Of a stretch of DNA of 64,000 bases, positions 11,650 to 24,673 are shown in pieces (within the stretch, counting starts at the first letter, position 1; the number at the start of each line of letters is the position of its first letter). A program made the translations under genes and the position numbers. This DNA is from Chroicocephalus ridibundus (lineage: Eukaryota; Chordata; Aves; Charadriiformes; Laridae): positions 19,903,933-19,967,932 of the forward strand of contig NC_086292.1 of NCBI RefSeq assembly GCF_963924245.1, written 5' to 3'. The notes under the pieces were generated by a model, which was not told where the DNA came from, made no database searches, and worked only from the letters and a program-made list of their open reading frames with translations.

Positions 11650-11841
11650 TTATTCCTTAAAGTACCGTTTATAAAAAGGAAGGAGGTCGGCAATGTCATT
11701 CTTGTAACCTACCAGCCTACTCAGAAGAACTGCCCGGATGGGGAATCTTGCCATGTCCCGTTCTCTGGAGTTTTCTCTCAAAAAAAATGCTTCCCTATAC
11801 TTATCCTTAATCATAATATTGGTCATCTGTTTTGGCCCCAA
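11650..11841 (-). other. Doubtful small ORF, minus strand
   Basis: This 63-codon frame has a more protein-like composition than most ORFs here. Its second half contains a charged Arg-Glu-Arg-Asp-Met-Ala-Arg stretch followed by hydrophobic Ala-Val-Leu-Leu and a Lys/Tyr-rich end. About half of third positions are G or C in that part. The TAA stop overlaps an AATAAA hexamer. I recognise no family and see no clean acceptor in front. It could be a terminal exon, a fragment of a decayed retrocopy, or chance. Confidence 0.15.
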
Positions 11842-14252
11842 ACAACACTGATTACTATGGTTTTATACCAAAATAATTTAATAAGAGGCTACAGGTTTTT
11901 CTACTGTTTTCTGAATAATAACCTGTCCTCATTTACATGTCACTGGGAAGAGGATTCATTTTAACTTTACAATGTACAGAGATTTTAAACCTCTAGAAAA
12001 GCAATTTATTAATGTGTGATTAGCTTAATGAGTACCTATTAATTTTGTTGGTCTGGCTGTTCCCTCAAAAGCCTTTTTTTGGCAAAATAAACAAATAAAT
12101 ACCATTAGCATTTTAAAGAGCAGAAGGGGAGGAAGGCATTAGCGTAGATAGAGAATGGAGGTTCAGAGATAAGGAAGTTTTCACTGCTCCAGAATATTGA
12201 TTAGCAGAGCTCCAGACCCCAGCCGGTGCTCAGCAGAGTGACACCTGAAGAGAGTGAAGAAATGCCTGACAAACATACCCCCCCCGGCAAAACCTGACCT
12301 GACTGAGGTACCGTCACTCTTGTGATATCCTGGGGAATTGCAGTAAGGCTTGACACAGGCACACAGAAGCTGTGATTCTGTCCTGCTAATTATGTTCTTC
12401 CAGATCCACCTTCCAATCCCATAGCACTGCCACCACCGCTTTCACACCACCTCAATTCAACCTAGAATTGAACAAAGAATATAACATACACTACAACGCA
12501 GCAATAGAAACCAGAAAGTGACCAAAAAAAAAAAAAAGGTGAAAAGATGAGAAAACAAACTGCACTAAAGCTCTTTTTCCTACCAAATTAAGCATGCCTA
12601 TCAATCTGCTGTGGTTTTGCAGGCTTAGTTTACAAATGCATTAGTTCACCATACTTCTTTCAGGTTTAATAAAAAAACCCCACACAACTCAAATGAGTAA
12701 TAGTCGGTTTTGTTGTCTGATAATAGACCCATAGCCTTAAGCTTTCTCAAAGCAAATTCAATTTGAATAAGGATTAAATTCGAATTGTCAGTGAAGTATC
12801 CATCCCCAAATAATTACTTCTCACACTCATTCTAAATTCTGGTTGTACTTTGTCTTCCAAAACATCATGTTTTGAAGCTAGTCCCAGCTAAATCACAGAA
12901 TATCCATATTAATAAAGTTGTTTAATGTAAAAGCATTGTTTTTCTCCCAATATTTCATATCCCAAAAAGTCTGTTTTAGTACCACAGGAAAAGAAGATAT
13001 ATGTGTGAGAAGTGTCAGGAGTACTGAGGCAAAAATAAACAGTATTTTTTTCTTCTGATATTTCGGCTGAGATTTCTAAGTTCAAGTAATTAGCTTACAG
13101 TTTTCTTGTATCCTTCTGCTGCTTCTTATGTCTATGTGTCAAAATAATTTCTTTAAAACACTCACAGATGATCATTTTAATGAATTTCTGACAAGTTAGT
13201 ATACTCTTTGTAAAGGTGTAACTACAGGTTAGTTTGGTTTTGATTCAGTGCCCGGTATATTTACTGTTTACAGAACAGGAAAAATATCAGGTGTAATGAA
13301 TGGTGCCGAGCTGGAATAAATAAATTGCACTCACATTTTTGGACTTCTCCTTTCATGACCTACTGCCTTTTCAGTCAATATTTAAAATAAATACCTATCA
13401 TTCAAATGAGCATAAATACCTTTACCCCAGGATTTAACAAGAGAAATGGCAATCATTACAAATATAAAGTGCACAGCTGGTCATAAACAGCAAAAGTTAT
13501 AGATCCCTCTGAATAGCCACTACAAGTCAAGACAAGCTGATGAGATTTAAAAAAAAATTTAAAAGCACTACTAAAATCACAGCAGAACATCACCGGAGCA
13601 AGCCGAGACAAGGAAGCAGATTATCAAATTAATTTACGAGTTCTTAGTTCTTTGTAGTTGTCAGCTACCTAGGATAGCTTCTTCAAAGATGTCCTAAAAT
13701 GAAGTAATACAGGGGATAATCAGAGCAGAAAGAAAACCTGCTTTGCATGTAAGGCAGTAAGAATAGGAAGTCAGAAAAAAACCCCGTGTTTATACATGGG
13801 GTTGCTTTAGAGATGCTCATTCAAGAATATTTTCCATAAATTAACTAATTTGGAAAACACCTATAACTGAAAGCACAGGTATTTCTAGCTTTGTATAGTA
13901 AGTATAATAGTGTAGAAACAGCAAAAAAGAAAACGGTATGTGATGCATCTGTTGAGTTTAGAAAGGGCAAACCAAGAGGAAAAGGATATTTTTCTCCAAA
14001 AAAAGATTCTGCCAGTTGATGGAAACAGTTAAATCCTAAACAAGGTAACAAGCAGTAATGCTATTCTAAGCATTTCTCTCAATATATGAAATAAAGAGAA
14101 AGCAATGACAAATAGAATATGGATGAGGCATTCTTCCTCCAGCACACTCCATTCAAGGTGATGGCTAATTAGGAAAATCTCCAAAATTAATACTGAGTTT
14201 TGCTTTCTTTAAGTGTAGTGGTGGAGATAATATGAATATAACTCAGTCTTAC

Positions 14253-14267
14253 CGACTGATTCAGCTC
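14253..14267 (-). other. Possible 15-nt microexon, minus strand
   Basis: On the minus strand, aaaagttcattttcag is followed by GAGCTGAATCAGTCG and the donor gtaaga. Fifteen nt would keep frame. In the phase 2 required by the other minus-strand candidates it contains TGA, so it does not fit the same transcript as a coding microexon. I list it only as a well-formed splice-site pair. Confidence 0.08.
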
Positions 14268-15094
14268 CTGAAAATGAACTTTTAAGCATATGGTCATACG
14301 GTCAGAAAAGCCTATGTACATGAACAGCATGGTAACAGTCTGGAATTACATGCTAGGGCTCACACAAGTGGGTTTCCACAGCCATAATTTCAACAAATAA
14401 GTTTTATAGTTTGACAGTTAATCACACAGAAACACAATGAGGATTTCCAGGAAATGTTTAAATTGTTCCACTCAGTTTTTGAACAGTGCAATTCATTTCT
14501 AATGGAAGAAGTATGAATTTTTCTCTCTAAATACAGATGATTTCTCCATTAATTCAAATTTTAACGGGAAACACTGGTTACTACAGGAAAACACAACATA
14601 AAAATGGTCCACTGATTCTGGCCTGTAACATATGGACAACATTAGCAATGTTTTAACCCATCATTTTTGCACTGTTTTTTTGAAAACCTATCCCATTGAT
14701 CCACCTCACGATAGCGATTTCCATGAATGGATTTGGTCTTACATTGCCCTAAACTCCCTTTATATTTCTGGTGTCCTAATCTCTCAACCAGGCTCCTGAT
14801 ATACCTCTTCTTAATAAAAACGGAACAAGAGCAACCCCCTCCAAGACAAAGTGATTCTTTTTTCAGAGTCCTTTGCTATGAAAAGAAATACACGGAGTAT
14901 ATGTTGTCTAGAGAAGGCTACCCCCCAGTAAAAGCTAACTGGAGCCAAGACTGGATATCCTGATGGTATTTTTGAACCCTGAAATCAATATGAAGCGGCT
15001 AACTGCAGAGGGAGGAAAGGAACCACAGTGGTCTCTGGCTGATTTACTAGTTTGCATGTAGCACTTCTAACTCACACACCATGCCAAGACGTCT

Positions 15095-15133
15095 AGTAGG
15101 TGTGTGATCTCCTCCAGTAGGTGTGTGATCTCC
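15095..15133 (+). repeat. 21-bp tandem duplication
   Basis: The word AGTAGGTGTGTGATCTCC occurs at 15095-15112 and again at 15116-15133, a perfect 18-bp match at a period of 21 bp. It is a small local duplication in non-coding DNA. Confidence 0.95.
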
Positions 15134-18100
15134 CTAGGCTTCCTCTAAAGACATCTGCAGAAGATTAGTTCTAGTTTTGGCAGGCTGAATCACATTCTGG
15201 AGCTGCCTACCTTTCTTTATCACATATAGAGGGAACACAGTGTAATCAGGAACCCAACTATAGTGCTGGAATTAAGTGTTTGTCTTAACATCTCCTGCGT
15301 GCAGGTCAGTGCTGCATCCATGCGCTCTTCTACCAAGTTGATTGAGCCTCAGTGCAAACACAGGAATCTGCCACCATGAATAAGGCCAGATGAGGATGAT
15401 GCACTGTGATAATGGTCTGAAAATATAATTAGATGGTTCCTGATGCACTGCAAATACAGTCACTTGCGGTACAAATGATCTGTAACTGGAGTATCGTAGC
15501 CTTAGGAATATAACAAAAATCAATAACTTGTGCTCAGAGGTATTCTCCAAAAGGAAAAGGAAGATAAAGTGAAGGTGTTGACACTGAGAAATTTTCCCTG
15601 TAGGAATAAAAGAAAACATCATCTAAAATGTGCTATAGAAATCCTAAAATATAAAAGGAGAACATTATTGTTTAGAAAACCTTTGTCAGCATTATGGAAA
15701 TGATATCAAAGTTTAAACACTCGTAGGCTTTTTTACTCATAAATCATTACAATAAATTAGAAATGTCAAGTAGCTTTAAGTCAAATATGTAAATGTCAAA
15801 ATCATTTGTCACAACATCATTGTCACCATCACCAGCTGTGGATTTTAAAGGAAACAAAAAGAAAAAAATCTGACTTTTCTTAATGAAGTACTTCAAACCT
15901 CCTTATTTGATTTTTGTATTTCAGTGAACATCAGGTTTATGATCAACTTGAGTTACTTATATACTTGGAATTTCTTAAATCAGCCTTGTTTTATAACTGC
16001 TTTGTCCATCTAGTTCTACAAAATTGAGATTTGGAAGTGAATTTTCACCCGCCTTTTTCTTTCAAAACAGAGCACATTTAAAGCTGGTATGACTAGGCAA
16101 GTTTTGACTATGTCTGCACAAATCTATATTTGTCATAGGAAGAACGCAGAGCGAATTTCAAAACATTCCTGCGTGTTCAACAGTATTTCCTGGAAAAACT
16201 ATACTGTGAAAAAAATGGAATAAGACCTTGGATAAGTCTTTTTACACGATCTCCCTTTCTGTTCTTCTTTTGGTTTTGGTCTTGAGCCTGCAGTTGGCTG
16301 CGTATTTAGTGCTTCCACGGGGAAATGGAGTGAGTGCTACGATCTGTATTTATGTAGGATCCATGCCCTTCTTAGCATTTAAGCTGTTTTCATACATCCT
16401 TCTCCAGCTAGAGCAACACCAGTGAAATAATTACCACCTTCAGTCTGTTGCAGTAGTTAGAGGTTACTGCCTCTTATCTCCCAGCGGAGCTGCTTCTATA
16501 AGCAATTCCTAACCTGTTTCAGTTCCAATCAGGTTGATTAGCAAAATTCTACTATGTATGCTCTATTTGTTAACTCGGATCATTTAGTTAAGAAGCACAC
16601 AGGTAAGAAAATCCATCAGATTGGAAAAAGGACTACCTTCTACAGGGAATGTTGACGTGAAGAAGAAGAAGGGCTGAGGGAGCAGCAATTTCAAGCTGGT
16701 ATGACTCCAGACAGAAGAATATATCTGCATCAGGTTAGCCTGAATGCACAATAAAATACATGTACTGGTTTATACTTTATACCAGAACAAATCTGACTTA
16801 TATCAGCTGCAGGAGAATAGACAACACCTGACCTAGCATTAAGGTAGATTTTCACAAACAGACGATACTTGATCTAGCGTAACCTCTTCTGAGACAAAGT
16901 TACTCCTTCAAAAATGTTAATAAATACGATCTGGCAGAGAACATTTATATGAGTTCAGCAGAATGTCTTATCTGAACTCAGCATTTCTGGTCTACTTTCA
17001 CTGAAAGCACAGTTAATATCCCACGGAAGTGCAATCTGAGTCCTTCAAAACAGGAAAGAGTACACCCATTTCTAAATTACAAAAAGGAAAATTTAAAAAT
17101 TAATTTTTCTATCTCAGTACAAATCTAGCAGGGAAAAGAAAGTAAATGATCCATTTCTCAAGCTTTGTAGATGTATACAAATGGTGAAAAGGTTTAAAAT
17201 ATAAACGAAGAAAAAGCTAGAGAGTAACGCCCCTGTTTTGACATTATCTCCAAGTTAGGTGACAACCAAGCTCTACCTGGACAGAAGTATTTTAAACGTT
17301 TCTACCCATTATTATACACAAACTGTTTCTTCCCTCAACATCAGGTATATGCCAGTTTTAATCTATATATTAAATATTATCTGATTTTGCTGTTGTACCT
17401 ACATCATCTATTGGCATACAGTAACTCATAGTTAGTAACATTAATTATGGTTTTGGTGCTAAGGTTGTGAATAATGTAGAAGTGTTTACTGTACCTAGTG
17501 TGACTTTCACGCCTCCACAGTACTCTGATTTACTCTCTAATTTTTTTTCAGAAGATCTCTGAAGTTCTTGCATAAGAGTAAGCAATTTTGCACCATACCT
17601 ATGTCATGTTTTGTTGAATCCCCATCAAGATGCTAGTGCCCTGCAGCACTGGGAAATGTGCACTGATCTTCTGCAACACTAGTTTCATCTCTTCAAGACT
17701 AAAATTGATTTTTCTCAAACTGGCGTGTAAAGGTACAAAGTGTACCCAGTGATCCATAGCTCAAGTGAGTGTAACAATACCAGCCTCGGTGGCTGAAGAA
17801 GCAGTAACTTTTTAAGTCTTTTTAAGTCTTTGCAAGCAACAGTGCAAGAAAAAACAGACAGTAGTGAAGAATTTATCTTGTAAAATGCCAGGCAGTCAAG
17901 TTGTTTTACTGCTGCTGGAGGCTATTGTCAAAGTTGCTAAGTAAATGGTAGAAATAGTTTTCGTTAATTGGAAAGAGCTGGGATACCATGGTGATACGCT
18001 TTTTATAGCTTTTTATAGCATACCTAACATAAACAGATAAAAAAGGATTTCTGAACTCAGATTTTATCACTGCATGATTCGCCCAGTTCTATAGTGAAAA

Positions 18101-19059
18101 GCTCAAATCCTCCCTTTTGAACACTGAAATAGGAGGGAAGGCACTGGAGTCACTCCTGGCTCCCTCCCCTACATAATTCTGTCTGCAAGGCCTAAGTTTA
18201 TTGAAGGGAAAACAAGCAGAAGTTAGAATATGCCTTTAAACCGAAAGACCAATCAAGTCTTGCACTTGTTCAGCCCTCATTACCAATTCCCTGGCAAGTT
18301 GTGCACTTCCCTGGTGTAGCAGAGCAGTACATGTGTCTTGGAAAGGACATGGACAAGAAGCAGTGTCACCAGTGCCCACAGACTCTTTGCCACTCTCTTA
18401 CGCCATGATGCTTCCTTAGAACATGATCCAATAGAGAATGTGTGGTCTCAGATGTGATTTCACCCGTAGAGTCCCTGACCTGTTAGTTAAGAAAAAAGTT
18501 AAGAAGCTTAATGATAGAACATCATTTAACACATCTGTGACTTGTTCTGGCCTTTCACAGTTTCTCTGAAGTGTGCACGAGCAACAACATTTTTACTACT
18601 ACTGAGTCCCGAAATAAAAACCTGAATATTACAAACAGTTCACATTTCTACCTGGACTGGTTCCTGCAGAGTCCAGGGCTTCAAAAAGCCCCTTTATTTA
18701 ATTCTCATTACATGTGCATAAATAAAGGACAATTTTCACGTGCCCAAGGAGAGGTTACATATAGGTGAATAAAAGACTTCAGACATTATAACAGCTGAAA
18801 AAACAATCTTTGCAATTACAAGTGAAAAGTGATCTTTGTAGGTTTAGATCCTATTTTTTCTCATTGAATGTGATCTTTCTGTCTTTTTTCTCCTACTGGC
18901 AAATAAGGATTGTAAAAATTTAGGACCTGATTTTCTAAAGTAGCTTTTAGAAGGCCACTCAAAGTGAACAGATATTATCGATGCTTGGCATTTTTTAAAT
19001 TCAAATGCCAAAGTAAGCACATTTGAGATGTATCAGGTCCTGAATAAATTCCCAGCATG

Positions 19060-19636
19060 CAGGAAAGGACTTGGGGGTCCTGGTTAGTGGTCAAGGAGTT
19101 GAATGTGAGTCAGTAGTGTGCTGTTGAACCGAAGAAGGTCAAATGCATCCTGGGCTGTATTAACAAAAGCATAGCCAAAGCCTTAACAGAATTCTTCTTT
19201 TCCTCTCATTGTTTCCTGCAACATTGCAACAGTTCGGGGCTTCCCAGTACAAGAAAGACATGGATAAACTAGAGGTAGTCCAGCAGAAGCCATCGGGATC
19301 ATTAGGAAGCAGGAGCATGATGTACACGAAGAGAACCGTTTTGTTCAGCCTTAAGAACAGAAGGACAAGGGGAGGATCTTCATGTTGGATGAAAGGCAAC
19401 ACACACCAGCTGTAACAAGGGAAACTCCATTCAGATCCTGGGAAAAAAAGATTTCACAATGACAGTGGTCAAATATTGGAACAGGGGCCCAGAGAGTCTG
19501 TGAAATCTCTGTCCTTGGAGATATTAAAAACTTGGCAAGTCACGGCCCTGCTCTAAGTGTACCTGGCATTGGGCAGGGCTGGGACCAGATGACTTTCAGT
19601 GGTGCCTTCAAACCCATACTTGTCTATGATCCTATG
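19060..19636 (+). mobile_element. Old CR1 LINE 3' half, plus strand
   Basis: Landmarks of the CR1 ORF2 end and 3' UTR appear in order: 'aggacttgggggtcctgg', 'gcatcctgggctgtatt', 'aacaaaagcatagcc', then 'cagtacaagaaagacatgg' (19241), 'cagccttaagaacagaagg', 'ccttggagatatt' and 'ccagatgac'. The junction between the second and third blocks (about 19186-19236) lacks the expected coding segment and is replaced by unrelated sequence, so part has been lost. Stop codons and frame breaks are frequent. The 'cttggagatatt' form of the 3' region marks an older subfamily than the copies at 38.9 and 45.6 kb. The final octamers have decayed to 'tctatgatcctatgg'. Confidence 0.9.
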
Positions 19637-20268
19637 GCAACATCTTGACCTAAATGTAGGATAGATTCGATGCAGTGCTAGGGCATATGGGAGTAGCCAG
19701 AAATTCCACTGTGGTCATAGAATAGATGCTAGCAGGTTAGCTTGATATCATTAAACTGAGGTAGGTAAAATTGAAATTAATAGAAGTATTTAATTACTAA
19801 ATCACAAGTTAGAGAAATAACCATCTCCTCTTCTCCTTTCACTACACTACATAGATCAATATCAAAATGTGTCTTCTTCCTTTTGCATTCATCTGATTAA
19901 GCAGTAGATGGTAACCTATGTTCTGTGGTCAGGAACAGAGAGAATTGTTTCTCATAAATCTTGTGTGCTTAAAACTGAAGCTGTAAAATTCTGAGGGTGC
20001 AAATGGAAATTTTGTACAAAATCTGAGGAAATCAATGTCATTCTTACAGACATATGAAAACTATATAAACTGAACACCATTTAAAGGCTCAAGCTATTCC
20101 AACACCAAGTTTGTGCTGTTCTGACAAAATGGTATGGAAAAGAAATGAGCTTTAGTAAAACACAAAGATGATTTCAGCTAAGATTTTCTTTCTTTAAAAC
20201 TTTAATGGCATACGTATCTTTTTAAGAAAAGATTATGCTAATTATATCTCTTGCTTGCAGTAACTTAC

Positions 20269-20288
20269 CTTTTTAAATAATGCAGCTT
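20269..20288 (-). other. Strong donor with a possible 20-nt exon, minus strand
   Basis: On the minus strand 'tgtgattatcag' is followed by 20 nt ending in AAAAG and then the consensus donor gtaagt. In phase 2 the segment contains TAA, so it would be a frame-breaking (poison) exon for the candidate transcript. Chance is the simplest explanation. Confidence 0.07.
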
Positions 20289-22409
20289 CTGATAATCACA
20301 ATTTCAATGTAACTGTTGAAGGAAATTGCTCCAGTGGTGGGTATCATTCCCAGAGTGCTTCAGGCTATAATGCCTAACAGTCTTCTAATTCTATTCACAG
20401 AAAGTATAAATCAGGATTAGATTTCAGTAATTTCCCATACTCTGACAGTGATTAGCGGAGTCTGCAATATGGACCACAATCTTCAGAGAAAGTTCATACA
20501 AGTAACTGCACAGACATCGGAATGGATTCTCTCGCTCTTCCCTGGGACAGAGCAAAAAGTGAATTGTCGCTGCCATGGGGAGCATTGCTTTGAAAAAGGA
20601 CCTATCATGACAATAACATATCCAGATGTTCCTTTATCTCAAATGCAGAGATATTAATAGCGTATTTAATCTTTACTAAAAAGAGAGCTAGTAACACAGT
20701 CTTACTTTTAATTTATGGTTCGTTAGGTCTATTTCTTAATGTGATTAATGACATATCACTACTTAAACCATGGGACATTCATCAGCAGAACTGCATGCCC
20801 TTAAAACAGGTGTTGGGGGAATTTGAGAACGTTACAATGCAAAGTTTTACTATTTCTATAACAGTCTAAAATGACAAATTGCCAAAGAACAAAAAGCATT
20901 ACAATCTTGAAATAGGAATTAATTTGTGTATATTTATATTGACATATTTTTCTCTAAAGTTGCTAGGCTTTCATAAATCTGTATGTGGAGGGCATATGAC
21001 TATAGATGTAAATATGAACATAGGAAAGGTAAAGAATAAGAAAGAGTTCAAATTTCAAAATTTTCCAGTGCAGAATGTGAGAAAACAGGAAAATGGAACC
21101 TTTCTTAAAGCTAGAAACTAGCTTTGGTCAAGATTTGTCCTTCTTAATAGAGAAAACATGTTTTGAATCTTGATTATTGGGAGAAGAAAATAAGACAGAC
21201 AGGAAAAAGAAAGAAAACCTAGGATATAACTACATAGAATTAACAACTATGTAGAATACCGACCTAGAGCACATTCTACCTATAATACAAAAATAATACA
21301 ACTGACTTCTAAGCACCTCTGGACTTACAGCATGAAAGATCAGTTCTCAAAATTAGTTATTTATTGCACAAAATAACATATGAAATAACCATCCGCAGAG
21401 GCCACTACTGATAAAAATGAGAAGTAGATCGGATAAGCCAAAGATCCTGAGGACAAAGGCCTTCAAAATTCTCAGAGAAATAGAAAACAGCCTAAAAAGT
21501 AGGCAGAGAGTCTCATTCCCTAAAATGTTAAGAAAGCTATGAAATTGATTAATTAATTACAAATAATTGAAGTAGATATTATTGTGACTTTTTTCTAACA
21601 TCTGTGCACCTAAGAACATTTTTTATCAGATATCATAGTTTAATATTTATGTTTCTTGTTTCACCAGGAGTCATCATTGACTTTTGCTTTTCTGCTCAGT
21701 TCTGCTCATTTTCTATTTCCTCTTCCTTCTCTTCCCCAACCCTGGTGGTCTGTCTTGCCCTGTTATTTCATCTTCTCTTTCATGTATATTGAAAATTCTC
21801 TGGAGTAAAAACTTGTTTCTTTGTTATAGGTCTGCAGAGAGCCCTGCATAACCCAGCATGATCTACAAATGGGGGGTTTAAGTGATATCATACAAATAAA
21901 TGAATAAAAGGATGTTTATTACATCCTAACAGAAATAGATGATTAATGGATATTAAACACTGATTTTATTAATTTAGAAAAACAACAAAGGAAAATGCAG
22001 TTGGTAAACAAATCTTTAAAAAAAATGAATTTCAACACATTCTGTTGAAGCAATCACCAGAAAAATCTCCGTGTTCTGCCTTCAAAGGCAGAGCATATTC
22101 TCAAAGAACAAAAAGGAAATAAAAGTAATAAGCTGTACTGTCTGTCAAAAGGAGGCCTGTGAATTATGCAGAGCCTTAGTGTCCTGACCACTGTAGAAGA
22201 TTTAAGACTGACTCTTTGGAATTTAAATTAAAGAGACATTGCAAAGTTTGGCCCCAAATAAACATTTTTATGGGTCAAATTTATTCAGAGACAGCCATTT
22301 GAAAAATGTACATTCATACCAGAATGCAACTTTTCTTTTTTTATCATTGAGGGGCTGGTGAAGAAGTGCTGATGTCAAATATTAATCAGTCCAGTCTGAA
22401 AATTCTCAC

Positions 22410-22445
22410 CTGAATGATGACCTCCAGCCATGGTTGCAATTCAGG
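22410..22445 (-). other. Possible 36-nt exon with start codon, minus strand
   Basis: On the minus strand the tract 'ctctggcccctcacacag' precedes a 36-nt segment that ends ATTCAG before the donor gtgaga. It contains ATGG in a favourable context (CAACCATGG), which would start Met-Ala-Gly-Gly-His-His-Ser. Read instead in phase 2 it is open throughout and keeps frame. Either an alternative first coding exon or an internal exon is conceivable. I recognise no protein. Chance remains likely for so short a segment. Confidence 0.15.
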
Positions 22446-22915
22446 CTGTGTGAGGGGCCAGAGCTTGTCTGGCCACTGGGGCAGATCCAGAACAGGAACA
22501 CAGGAGTAACTCACATCTGCCCTCCTTTCAGCTTTGTTAGGCTGGACACTCGATCAGCTAAGAGTCTTGATCTCCAGACACAGTCATTCTTACTTGTGAA
22601 ACAAAGAAAAACATAATTTTTACACAGCTACAATTTCATTCAATATATCACAAACCGCTCTAAGAACATTGGTGAAAATAAAAACTTTAGCCAACGTACC
22701 ATAATTATCCATGTGTTTTTGTCTATCATTTGAAAACACTTTGGCTTCCTGGATTCCTGACACAGTTCTGCCTCAGGGAAAAAAACTCTGGAATTTGGAA
22801 ATGGTGAAATAATAATAAGGGACATCAAAATGAAGACATTGAAGTGCAAGCATAGCTATCTCTCTATTGTCTTTGTGGACTATATCAGGGAAAGACCTTT
22901 AATCTGTGAGCCACT

Positions 22916-22937
22916 TGGTATGATGAAAATCATACCA
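22916..22937 (+). repeat. Perfect 9-bp hairpin with GAAA loop
   Basis: TGGTATGAT, GAAA, ATCATACCA: the arms are exact reverse complements around a GNRA-type tetraloop. If transcribed it would fold stably, but it is short, and I assign no function. Confidence 0.9.
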
Positions 22938-23524
22938 GGGTTAGCTTCTTCCAAATCACATCAGTGTCACGGACCAACACAGGATGGGTGGTTTTCTTTG
23001 TAGCATGATGTATGCTGGATGACCTTGATTTCCATGCAAGAATGTTTGAGGATGACTGATACTATGCCAAGGTAGTATTGGAAAAGCTCTCAAATAGGAC
23101 ATTTGACTTTTCATACCCATGTTCTTTCTAAACCTGACTTCTAATTCATCATCTTAAATATTTCTAAAATAATGGTATTCCAAAATAATAATTGTTAAAA
23201 CTTTTCAGGGTCTGTTTTACCTCCTTAACAACTGTACTTACAAAAATGAAATTTCATCTTTACTCTCACCTGTACTGTTGAGCATTCTCCTTCTCTTTAA
23301 AAATCAACAATCTGCCAGATACTTCATGCAAGATGCATAAGTGGTCTTTTACAAATAATGTTTTATAGCAATGGATTACTGATAACATGCCAGCCATCTA
23401 AATCGGAATATGTTTTAACATAGAAGTGGAAGATTACCTTTTTTGAGTAATTATTAATATAAAATTTGTATTTAACTTTTTGCATATTTAACTTTATATT
23501 TCTATTTTCAGTTATTAGAATCCT

Positions 23525-23851
23525 TCAGCGTCTGTAAAATTGGAATAAATCCGTACCTGTTTTAGACTGAAACAAAATAAAAATTGAATCAACTGGGAGA
23601 AGTAGCATCAGATACTCTTTCACTGGTTGACCATAGCTCCTAATGCACACTTCTACCCAGGCAAGGCCAGAGCTGACGTTATATCTGTCTCTTGGGAAAG
23701 TTGTCCTGTTTGCCCAGTTTTCCGGTTTGACTGGCTGAAACGCAAGATCTGTTGCTCTTCCAAGCCATACAACTGGAGACTGAACATCATTGTGAGCTTT
23801 TAAAAAAGATAAGCCCTGAAGTTTGCCCAATTGTATTTGAAAAAACCCCAC
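23525..23851 (-). other. Unassigned 108-codon ORF, minus strand
   Basis: This frame has an unusually protein-like composition: several Trp, Arg and Tyr codons and phrases such as Val-Trp-Leu-Gly-Arg-Ala. It contains CpG-bearing codons, which are rare in the surroundings. On the minus strand an acceptor-like 'gatgttcag' lies within it and 'aaaacag|gtacgg' near 23570 would serve as a donor. That would define a possible internal exon of about 220 bp. No family comes to mind. An overlapping 103-codon plus-strand ORF (23752-24063) competes with it. Length alone is compatible with chance. Confidence 0.18.
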
Positions 23852-24673
23852 AACTTAACAGACTAATGCTTGTCCACTATCGCTCACCATCAGCATGTCT
23901 TTCCGGACAATGTCAATCACAGTACAGCACTGTGTCATTTTGCTCGGAAAACCAGAATTCAGAGCAGATTAACAAAGAAGACGTGATCATTTTTGTTGAC
24001 TTTAAGTCTATTGCCCAGCTTTCATCAATTCAAGCAGTCATGCTCATGGACAGAAAAGTATGAGAATAATTAGCACAATTTATTTAGATTTTTGCATATG
24101 ATAAAAGTCACTTTTATTCATCATTTGGAAAAAATCTTCTAGCAGCAGAATTTGGGGTTATTTTTTTTCCTCTCCTTGTTCACTGTCTTTAACTGTTTTT
24201 AGCAGTCCTCACATTATTTCTCCTGGTCAACTTTCTCTGATGCTTCACAAGAAGTACGGTAGAGACAGCATTGTGTCTGCTTGCTAAACATCTGTGCCAT
24301 GAAAAGATATTGCCTGGGAAATGAATTAGGCATGAATCAGGTTTTATATCCCCATATAAAACAAATATGAAATAAATCAAATTATTTTTTAATATACTTA
24401 ATTATATTTTAATGTGTCTCAAGTCACATAGCATATGTCCTGTAAAAAGCACTTGGTTTGGTCCTCTGAACATGTCATGTATATGTTAATGATGAGAGAT
24501 GGCACAACAATTTCTTGCCAGAGTCAGAATCCACTGGAAAAAAATGAGTTCCAAAACAGAGTCCTACTCTACACTGTGTTAGTACAGGCGTACTTGATTT
24601 TGAGAAGGGTGCATTAATTGGAAATTCCTTTCTCTGAATACAGTGAGTAATCCGTTTTACTGATTAATATTTA

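Larger units (their letters stand above)
10098..19059. other. Long non-coding AT-rich stretch
   Basis: No recognisable gene lies here. It holds a purine-rich tract at 10837-10890, a doubtful 63-codon minus-strand frame at 11650-11841, a 21-bp tandem duplication near 15.1 kb, and a plus-strand acceptor/donor pair at 16523-16602 that encloses stops in all three frames. ORFs of up to 116 codons (15272-15622, minus) show no coding bias. Confidence 0.5.
19637..24673. other. Non-coding stretch with weak candidates
   Basis: This AT-rich interval carries only doubtful signals: minus-strand splice pairs near 20.27 and 22.41 kb, a small perfect hairpin at 22916, and overlapping 108-codon minus and 103-codon plus ORFs at 23.5-24.1 kb. 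I recognise no gene or repeat family. Confidence 0.5.

Noticed and set aside
16523..16602. Plus-strand acceptor (cctgtttcag) and donor (cacag|gtaaga) enclosing 80 nt
   Set aside because: All three frames contain stops. It could only be a non-coding exon, and there is no other support for a transcript.
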